Below, piece by piece: positions 31,836-37,617 of a DNA stretch of 37,617 nt (its first letter is position 1; every line of letters begins with the position of its first letter). Source of the DNA: GCA-002841655 sp964446775 (GTDB taxonomy: Bacteria > Patescibacteriota > Patescibacteriia > Patescibacteriales > UBA12465). The notes under the pieces were generated by a model. The model was not told where the DNA came from, did no database searches, and saw only the letters and a program-made list of their open reading frames with translations. The position numbers and the translations under genes are program-made. Where the stretch lies: contig CAYURA010000006.1 of the NCBI GenBank assembly GCA_964446775.1, forward strand, positions 1-37,617, read 5' to 3'.

Positions 31836-32957
31836 TTATTTAGGTCTTTCTATCTTTAATGGCTCCACTTTGCTGCTTCCGCCAGTAATTTTAATAACAT
31901 CTTTATCAATTTTTTTAAATTCAGAATAAGCAGCATTATAGTGATTAACACTAGTCGATAGACTAATTCCTAGTTTTCTTAAAAAATCATCATAACTCAA
32001 CATATGTCTACCTAATTTCTCAATATTCTTTTTAATTTCTTTAGCGCTTTCTTCAATTTGCATTGCTTTAAGCCCTTGAAGAACTGTTTGTAAATAGGCT
32101 AAAAATGAAGTAGGCGAAACAATAATAACTTTTTTATCTCTAAAAGCATACTCGATTAAATCACGCGTATTTACCTTTACACTCCCCACAGTGTTAACTA
32201 ATAGGTCATAATATATTGCCTCTGAAGGAATGAACATAAAAGCAAACTCTAAAGTCCCTCTTTCTGGCAAAACATACTTAGCTGTTTCATCAATCCTATT
32301 TTTTAAATCTTGCTTAAATTGAGCCTCTATTTTTTTTCGTGCTTCAGGCTCATTAGTATTCAGTAGCCTTTCATAATTCTCTAAAGAAAATTTGGCATCT
32401 ATAGGGATGATCTTATCTTTTACAAAAACTACCGCATCCACAATTAATTCTTTTCCTGTCTTATTATTCTTCCCTAAAGGATATTGTAATTGATATGATT
32501 TTGGTGGTAGAACGTTTTTTAAAGTTTCTTCTAAATAATATTCACCCAGGACTCCACGTTGTTTAGGGTTCTTTAAGATATCCTGTAAATTCTGTAATTG
32601 TGAAGAGAAGTTAACTACCTGTTTATTAGTTTCATCCAACTTAGCTAATTTTTCAGTTACATCAGCAATCAGTTTAGCTGATTGATTACTGATGCCTTGA
32701 ATGACTTTAGTCGTTTGAACAAATTGTCCTTGATTAGCTAAATGGGTCTCACTTAATTTTTTATCTAATTCATGGCGCAAATCAATATTTTGGGCTGACA
32801 ATTGAGATAATTTTTCAGACTGCTGAGCTAATTTTTCTAGCATCACTAATGATTGCTTGTCAGCTAAAGGACTTTTCTTCTTTAATTGCAAAATAATAAC
32901 TAAGGCTAAGCCTAATAAAACTAAAACTAATAAAATTACAAAAATAATTGTATCCAT
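31836..32957 (-). CDS. rmuC: RmuC-family DNA recombination protein
   Basis: RmuC proteins are predicted nucleases said to limit DNA inversions. From the ATG at 32957 the protein is 373 aa, with one N-terminal membrane helix (about 3-24), a coiled-coil region (about 30-120), and the RmuC domain (PKQRGVLGEYYLEETLKNVLP, then VDAVVFVKDKIIPIDAKFSLENYERLL with the Asp-x-Lys core, and VIIVSPTSFLAYLQTVLQGL). The frame extends to 33062, but that would overlap gyrA and run through its terminator, so it is rejected. A TATAAT at 32965-32970 is so close to the ATG that the mRNA may be nearly leaderless. It is followed by the nucleotidyltransferase. Confidence 0.9.
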   Translation of the reverse strand: MDTIIFVILLVLVLLGLALVIILQLKKKSPLADKQSLVMLEKLAQQSEKLSQLSAQNIDLRHELDKKLSETHLANQGQFVQTTKVIQGISNQSAKLIADVTEKLAKLDETNKQVVNFSSQLQNLQDILKNPKQRGVLGEYYLEETLKNVLPPKSYQLQYPLGKNNKTGKELIVDAVVFVKDKIIPIDAKFSLENYERLLNTNEPEARKKIEAQFKQDLKNRIDETAKYVLPERGTLEFAFMFIPSEAIYYDLLVNTVGSVKVNTRDLIEYAFRDKKVIIVSPTSFLAYLQTVLQGLKAMQIEESAKEIKKNIEKLGRHMLSYDDFLRKLGISLSTSVNHYNAAYSEFKKIDKDVIKITGGSSKVEPLKIERPK

Positions 32958-33002
32958 ATATTTAATTATATAATAATTATTTGCTTTTTGATAGTCTTGA
33001 CT

Positions 33003-33027
33003 AAAAAAATAGCCGCAAAAAAGCGGC
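33003..33027 (-). terminator. Rho-independent terminator of gyrA
   Basis: On the minus strand, just after the gyrA stop, GCCGC and GCGGC form a 5-bp GC stem around a six-T loop, followed by TATTTTTTT. The plus strand also has a T-rich tract beyond the stem. It separates the gyrA operon from rmuC. Confidence 0.8.
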
Positions 33028-33052
33028 GTATTTTTATTTATTTTTCCTAACT

Positions 33053-35575
33053 TTAAACCCAAGTTACGCTAGCCACCCCATCATCATTATTTTTAAACCT
33101 CATGATTCTGACCCCTTGTGTATCTCTGCCCGAAATACTTATCTTATTAAACGGTGTACGAATGACTTGTCCATATTCAGAAATAATAATTAAATCTCGA
33201 GCCTCCATCGCCTCAGCATTCACTAAGAAGGCACTAATTATTTCTCCAGTCTTATTAGTTACTTTAGCTGTTTTAATGCCACTGCCACCACGACCCTGAA
33301 CTTTATATAAAGAAAATCCAGTTCGCTTCCCATAACCCTTAGCCATAATTGTTAAAATCTGATAATCTCGTTTCTTTTCCTTATCTGTTTTGGCGACTCC
33401 CATACCAACTACAATGTCATCTTTCCGCAATCTGATACCATTAACACCACTAGCATTACGGCCCATCTCTCTAACATCTGTTTCCTTAAACCTAATGGTC
33501 TGGCCTTTTGAGGTAATTAATTGAATATGATCAGAATCAGAGCTAGGCTTGGCCCAAATTAAACGGTCCCCATCACGAATTTTAATCGCAATTAAACCAC
33601 TACGCCGAACATTAGTAAAAGCTGATAAAGCAACCTTCTTAACTAGGCCTTTCTCAGTGGCAAAAAATAAATATTTACTACCAAAAATCTTATCAAGAGG
33701 TAGAACTGAAGTAACTTGTTCTTCACCAGTAAGTTGTAAAAAATTTACAATCGAGTTCCCTTTAGAAATTCGCGAAGCTTGAGGAATCTCATGAGCTTTT
33801 AATTGGAAAACTCTACCTTTGGTTGTGAAAAAAAGAATATCACTATGCGTAAAGGTGGTAAACATGAATTCCACTGTATCCTCTTCTTTGGTAGAAAGAC
33901 CAATAACCCCTTTACCACCTCTAGCTTGAACTTTAAAAGTATCAGGCTCTAACCGTTTAATATAACCATCCCGAGTCATCATGACCATTGTCTCTTCATT
34001 AGGAATTAGATCTTCAAGACTAAAATCTTTAACCCCATGAGCTATAACCTTGGTTCTTCTAGGATTATCAAATTTTTCCACTAAGAACTTAGACTCTTCT
34101 TTAATGATCCCTCTAATTCTAGTGTTTGATTTTAAAATTGCCTCTAACTCTTTAATCAACTTCTGTTTTTCCTCCCATTCTTGCTTAATCTTTAAAGTCT
34201 CTAAATTAGCCAAGCTCTGAAGACGCATTTCTAAAATAGCCACTGCTTGTTTCTCAGATAATTTAAATTTATTTATCAAGCTCTCTCTAGCAACTTCTTT
34301 ATCTTTAGAGGCTTTAATCACTTTAATAACCTCATCAATATTTTTTAATGCGATAAGCAAGCCCTCTAAAATGTGAGATCTATCTTTAGCTTTATCTAAT
34401 TCAAATTGGGTTCGCCGACGGATAACATTCTCTCGATGTTTAATATATTCTTCCAGCACCATTTTTAAAGTTAACACCTTAGGTTGAATACCATCTATAA
34501 GAGCCAACATGTTAACATGAAATGTGGTTTGCAAAGTTGTGTGTTTATAAAGAGCATTTAAAATCTTTTTTGGATAAGAATCTCTTTTAAGCTCAGCTAC
34601 AATGCGCACACCATCCTTATCTGATTCATCTCGTAAAGCCTTAATGCCATCTAGTTTTTTATCTTTAACTAAATCAGCAATCTTAATGACTAAATCTGCT
34701 TTATTAACCTGATACGGAATCTCACTAATAATAATTTGAAATGAGCCTCCTTTTTGCTCCTCTATTTCCGCTTTCCCGCGTAAAACAATTCCCCCTCTAC
34801 CAGTAGCATACGCCGTAAGAATATCTTTTTCATTATATATTATTCCACCAGTAGGGAAATCTGGTCCTTTAATAAATTTACTTAAATCTTCAATGGTCGC
34901 GTCTGGGTTATCTAAAAGGTGATCAACAGCTTGAATAAGTTCACCTAAATTATGTGGCGGGACATTAGTAGACATTCCCACGGCAATACCCATTGCTCCA
35001 TTTAAAAGCAGGGTGGGTAATTTGGCTGGTAGAATTCTTGGCTCTTTATGAGAGCCATCATAGTTAGGGATAAAATCAACCGTGTCTTTGTCAATATCAA
35101 ATAGTAGCTCTTCAGCGATTCCAGCTAACTTAGCTTCCGTATAACGCATAGCCGCTGCCCTATCTCCATCCATAGAGCCAAAATTACCTTGACCACGAAC
35201 AAGTGGATAGCGCAAAGAAAAGTCTTGGGCCATTCTAACCATTGAATTATAAACAGCACTGTCACCATGAGGATGATATTTACCTAGAACTTCACCAACA
35301 ACTGTAGCTGATTTACGAAATTTAGCATTTGCCCTTAGACCAATACTCCACATAGCATATAGAATACGGCGATGAACTGGCTTTAAGCCATCGCGAACAT
35401 CTGGTAAGGCTCTAGAAACTATAACACTCATAGCATACTCTAAATAAGATCGACTCATTTCATCCTCTAAAGGTTGATCTTGCACTACCCCATATTCTGT
35501 TTGCGTTTGGCCATCTAAGAGAACTCTAGCTCCTGGCTTAGGCTCACCTTCATTTTGATTTTGTTTTTTTGACAT
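33053..35575 (-). CDS. gyrA: DNA gyrase subunit A
   Basis: GyrA cuts and rejoins DNA in gyrase, which supercoils DNA with GyrB. The 840-aa protein has the catalytic Tyr145 in AAAMRYTE, the KYHPHGDSAVYN region (quinolone region, about 99-110), GQGNFGS and the long coiled coil, then the six-bladed C-terminal domain. The GyrA box, which wraps DNA, is QARGGKG (550-556), with Ala in place of the first Arg of QRRGGKG. At the position of E. coli Asp87 it has Asn110. It begins 1 base after the 162-aa gene, is last in its operon, and is followed by a terminator. gyrB is not present. ParC is less likely because a recognisable box remains. Confidence 0.95.
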   Translation of the reverse strand: MSKKQNQNEGEPKPGARVLLDGQTQTEYGVVQDQPLEDEMSRSYLEYAMSVIVSRALPDVRDGLKPVHRRILYAMWSIGLRANAKFRKSATVVGEVLGKYHPHGDSAVYNSMVRMAQDFSLRYPLVRGQGNFGSMDGDRAAAMRYTEAKLAGIAEELLFDIDKDTVDFIPNYDGSHKEPRILPAKLPTLLLNGAMGIAVGMSTNVPPHNLGELIQAVDHLLDNPDATIEDLSKFIKGPDFPTGGIIYNEKDILTAYATGRGGIVLRGKAEIEEQKGGSFQIIISEIPYQVNKADLVIKIADLVKDKKLDGIKALRDESDKDGVRIVAELKRDSYPKKILNALYKHTTLQTTFHVNMLALIDGIQPKVLTLKMVLEEYIKHRENVIRRRTQFELDKAKDRSHILEGLLIALKNIDEVIKVIKASKDKEVARESLINKFKLSEKQAVAILEMRLQSLANLETLKIKQEWEEKQKLIKELEAILKSNTRIRGIIKEESKFLVEKFDNPRRTKVIAHGVKDFSLEDLIPNEETMVMMTRDGYIKRLEPDTFKVQARGGKGVIGLSTKEEDTVEFMFTTFTHSDILFFTTKGRVFQLKAHEIPQASRISKGNSIVNFLQLTGEEQVTSVLPLDKIFGSKYLFFATEKGLVKKVALSAFTNVRRSGLIAIKIRDGDRLIWAKPSSDSDHIQLITSKGQTIRFKETDVREMGRNASGVNGIRLRKDDIVVGMGVAKTDKEKKRDYQILTIMAKGYGKRTGFSLYKVQGRGGSGIKTAKVTNKTGEIISAFLVNAEAMEARDLIIISEYGQVIRTPFNKISISGRDTQGVRIMRFKNNDDGVASVTWV

Positions 35576-35576
35576 A

Positions 35577-36065
35577 TTAATAAGTAATTTGCGTTAAGTC
35601 TTCACAGCCTGGAGGAATAATACAATCAGCTGCTGTCTCTGCCCCTAATTTAGGCATGCAATTAATATACTCAGGACAATGTTTTTGATCATTTTTTAGT
35701 AGTCTAATCTTCAAGTCAGCAATTAATTGTTCTCCTGTATCCATTATTCCTTTTTCTGTTTCTACTGTTAAGTCTTCATCTACTTTATCCAAAGAAAGTT
35801 TTGCTTCAGGTTCTAAATGGTCTATCCCTATATCTTCCGTTAAATGATCTTGTGAGGATAAATCCATAGCATCTTTTAAGTCAGCTGTAAAAGATTTAAT
35901 GATTGAAGGTTTCTTATTATCAATCTCAGAACTCCTGATAAAAGAAGACCTCATGTTTGCTGCCCATAAAACCAAAATGATAATAGAAAAAATAATAACC
36001 CCAATAGTTAAATAACGACGTTTTTTTAAATCTTCTTCTCTATCATTTTTCTCATAATCATTCAT
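35577..36065 (-). CDS. Single-pass membrane protein with a C-terminal CPEY...IPPGCE motif
   Basis: The 162-aa product has a charged cytoplasmic N terminus (1-17), one membrane helix (about 19-36) and an acidic extracellular stretch. The C terminus has four cysteines (HCPEYINCMP then DCIIPPGCEDLTQITY, about 128-162). I recall a similar C-terminal motif from other candidate-phyla proteins, but no function is known. Disulfides are likely if it faces outward. It lies 8 bases after ndk and 1 base before gyrA, so it is co-transcribed with two housekeeping genes. Confidence 0.8.
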   Translation of the reverse strand: MNDYEKNDREEDLKKRRYLTIGVIIFSIIILVLWAANMRSSFIRSSEIDNKKPSIIKSFTADLKDAMDLSSQDHLTEDIGIDHLEPEAKLSLDKVDEDLTVETEKGIMDTGEQLIADLKIRLLKNDQKHCPEYINCMPKLGAETAADCIIPPGCEDLTQITY

Positions 36066-36073
36066 ACCTTTAA

Positions 36074-36676
36074 CTACTCCCTAATACCATCCAAATTGAC
36101 ATCGTAAAGAATACTTTCAGCTACTAAACGGTAATCTATTATTTCCTCATCTTGAAACCAAAGAGAAATTTCCCTTTTTGCTTCATTTGGCTCATCAGAA
36201 CAATGCACTAAATTACGAACAGCCCTAGCATCATAATTGGCTAATTCATAAGAATCTAGAGTCAAGTCGCCACGGATTGTGCCCACATCAGAACTAGTTG
36301 GCTCAGTACCGCCAACTAATTTTTTTACAATACCAATAGCTTTATTGCCCTCCCAGATCATCTGAACCACTGGGCCACAAGACATAAATTTCACTAAGCC
36401 TCTAATAATATCTTTACCATATTCAATCGCTGTCTTATCAACTGGTAGCCCCATATCAAGACGGTTCTTAATAGTAATCTCACCTTTTTTTTGAAACCAA
36501 ACATCATCTTTATTATAATGCTCCCAAAGAATCTTTTCATCCGCCATTACAAACTTCATTGCCACTAACTTCAATCCAGTGGCCTCAAACCGTTTGATCG
36601 TCTCGCCAATTAAACTACGTTGGATAGCGTCTGGCTTTAAAATTACAAAAGTCCTTTCTTTTTTTAAATTAATCAT
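36074..36676 (-). CDS. ndk: Nucleoside diphosphate kinase with a long insertion
   Basis: Ndk moves the terminal phosphate between nucleoside triphosphates and diphosphates. The motifs are clear: RTFVILKPDAIQR (8-20), LVGGTEPTSSDVGTIRGD (120-137) and the phosphorylated His158 in NLVHCSDEPNEAKREI. The usual sequence after the His is GSDS; here it is CSDE. The protein is 200 aa against about 140 usually, because some 35 residues (about 55-92) are inserted after EHY and the C terminus is longer. It precedes the 162-aa gene by 8 bases and follows the MBL-fold gene by 57. Confidence 0.93.
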   Translation of the reverse strand: MINLKKERTFVILKPDAIQRSLIGETIKRFEATGLKLVAMKFVMADEKILWEHYNKDDVWFQKKGEITIKNRLDMGLPVDKTAIEYGKDIIRGLVKFMSCGPVVQMIWEGNKAIGIVKKLVGGTEPTSSDVGTIRGDLTLDSYELANYDARAVRNLVHCSDEPNEAKREISLWFQDEEIIDYRLVAESILYDVNLDGIRE

Positions 36677-36733
36677 ACAATTGTTTATTTTATTTTATCC
36701 TATTTTTTATATTATTTTTTAAAATTTTCCTGT

Positions 36734-37378
36734 TTAAAATTTTAAAACCAATAATTCCATATCATCACTAGGTAGATCCTTTTTACTAATTTTAAGTTTA
36801 TCTTCATAAATAGGGGTTATCCCCATTTCTTTAATAAACTTATCTAAACCATCAATATCTATCTTTAAATCATCTGTCTTATAATGCATTGGAATAACTA
36901 TTCGTGGCTCAATTTGTGAAACAACCTCTACCGCCTGTTTAGCGTTTATAGTATAAGTGCCGCCAACCGGTATAAGTAAAATATCAGTACTAGCTAGTTT
37001 TTCTAAATGAGAGCTATCTAAAATATGGCCTAAATCACCTAAATGAACAATGGAGATGTTATCTATTTCGAAACGATAAATAATGTTTGAGCCTCTATCA
37101 GCCCCCTCATTCTCATCGTGAAAAGAATGGATACCTTCAATTAGAACATTTTTTACATCATACTCACCAGCACAATTTATTATAAACGGGTTACCCCGCA
37201 AGGCAGAAACATTGTTGTGATCACCATGACCATGAGATGAAGTAACAATGTCAGCTTCGCAAGTTGCTAATTTTAAACCATAGTCCTTACCATATGGATC
37301 AGTAATTACTGTTATGCCATCAGGTCCAATCTTATCTTGTAATTTAAAGCAGGAATGACCCAGCCAAGTAATAATCAT
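36734..37378 (-). CDS. MBL-fold metal-dependent hydrolase (UlaG-like)
   Basis: The 214-aa protein has the metallo-beta-lactamase fold. The metal motif is His49-x-His51-x-Asp53-His54 (SSHGHGDHNN), with further ligands likely in VHLGDLGHIL and IPMHYKTD. It opens MIITWLGHSCFKLQ, as in UlaG-like members whose substrates range from lactones to phosphodiesters. The substrate here is unknown. The frame runs on to a TTG at 37498, but that codon is the first three bases of a consensus -35 box, and the family starts at this ATG. No Shine-Dalgarno sequence is present. It is the likely first gene of the MBL-ndk-gyrA group. Confidence 0.87.
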   Translation of the reverse strand: MIITWLGHSCFKLQDKIGPDGITVITDPYGKDYGLKLATCEADIVTSSHGHGDHNNVSALRGNPFIINCAGEYDVKNVLIEGIHSFHDENEGADRGSNIIYRFEIDNISIVHLGDLGHILDSSHLEKLASTDILLIPVGGTYTINAKQAVEVVSQIEPRIVIPMHYKTDDLKIDIDGLDKFIKEMGITPIYEDKLKISKKDLPSDDMELLVLKF

Positions 37379-37469
37379 AATATTTAAAATCTTTAATAAT
37401 TCAAAATCATGGAAAGATAAAGAGAAGCCAAAAAATATAACAATTAAAAATAGGCTTCCCAACCTTATT

Positions 37470-37498
37470 ATTATATCAAAGACTTGGTCAAGGGTCAA
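37470..37498 (-). promoter_or_regulatory. Predicted promoter of the MBL-ndk-gyrA group
   Basis: On the minus strand TTGACC and TATAAT are exactly 17 bases apart, a near-perfect sigma-70 promoter. Transcription would start near 37463, leaving a leader of about 85 bases before the MBL ATG. It also shows that the longer in-frame reading from TTG 37498 is not translated. Confidence 0.75.
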
Positions 37499-37617
37499 TT
37501 TAACTAATATCTAAGTTAACTAATGTTTAAGACATCAGCATCTCCTTATGCTTACTAGCTTCTAGGTTTAATTGACAAAAATGGTTGGTAAATTAATCAT
37601 TATATTTGAACCAATTA
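37499..37617. other. Non-coding window edge
   Basis: No gene is visible in the last 119 bases. An ATTATA at 37599-37604 could be a minus-strand -10 box whose -35 lies outside the window. TTGACA at 37572-37577 has no -10 box at proper spacing. Confidence 0.4.

Noticed and set aside
32958..33062. 35-residue N-terminal extension of RmuC
   Set aside because: It would run through the gyrA terminator and overlap gyrA; the ATG at 32957 gives the usual membrane helix start.
36717..36747. 12-bp inverted repeat made only of A and T at the end of the MBL gene, as a terminator
   Set aside because: It has no G or C in the stem and no T tract after it, so it is weak evidence; composition alone could produce it.
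37379..37498. N-terminal hydrophobic extension of the MBL-fold protein, which would make it membrane-anchored
   Set aside because: The extension starts at a TTG that is part of a consensus -35 box, with TATAAT 17 bases on; the family begins at the ATG at 37378.
37572..37604. Plus-strand promoter at the window edge (TTGACA then TATATT)
   Set aside because: The spacing is about 23 bases, too long, and no plus-strand gene follows in the window.

Overview
The window is AT-rich, densely packed bacterial DNA, most likely from the Candidate Phyla Radiation (Patescibacteria, Parcubacteria/ABY1-like). This assignment is an inference. It rests on a nucleoside diphosphate kinase with a long insertion, a divergent bS21, a nucleotidyltransferase next to an O-antigen-ligase-like protein, VirB2/T4SS-pilin-like hairpins on large cysteine-rich surface proteins, TSP3 calcium-binding membrane proteins, and the near absence of Shine-Dalgarno sequences. 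The standard bacterial code fits: genes stop at TAA, TAG and TGA, and TGA is not read as an amino acid.

Layout. 1-2900: secD-secF operon (minus strand) with its own promoter and terminator. 3062-3643: clpP (plus), divergent from secD. 3761-17430: a surface block of about 13.7 kb, all on the minus strand. It begins with a 900-aa and a 1954-aa protein, both anchored by a VirB2-like two-helix hairpin, then an 801-aa secreted protein with an embedded pilin-like domain. After a new promoter come four small membrane proteins, two of them with TSP3 calcium-binding repeats. 17545-19044: rel/spoT homologue (plus) lacking the C-terminal ACT region. 19090-21265: lepB-hisS-rpsU operon (minus). 21385-28371: a tight five-gene operon (minus), in order of transcription M16 peptidase, UvrD-type helicase fused to an iron-sulfur nuclease, SanA/YdcF-like protein, ruvB, queA. 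28372-28696: the only gene-free stretch above 300 bp, mostly filled by a previously unannotated 222-bp MITE-like element. 28697-29717: radC and a small hypothetical gene (plus). 29654-32957: rmuC, nucleotidyltransferase, O-antigen-ligase-like protein (minus). 33053-37378: MBL-fold hydrolase, ndk, small Cys-motif membrane protein, gyrA (minus), closed by a strong terminator.

How it fits together. SecDF and LepB support export of the surface proteins. ClpP, the M16 peptidase and Rel belong to proteostasis and stress control. RuvB, the helicase-nuclease, RadC, RmuC and GyrA form a DNA-maintenance set. The main items for a second look are the MITE with an 8-bp target duplication between the M16 peptidase and radC genes, a canonical Shine-Dalgarno sequence seen only in front of rpsU, the VirB2-pilin hairpin fused to giant ectodomains, the free-standing pilin-like domain in the 801-aa protein, and a parvulin-like insertion in SecD.
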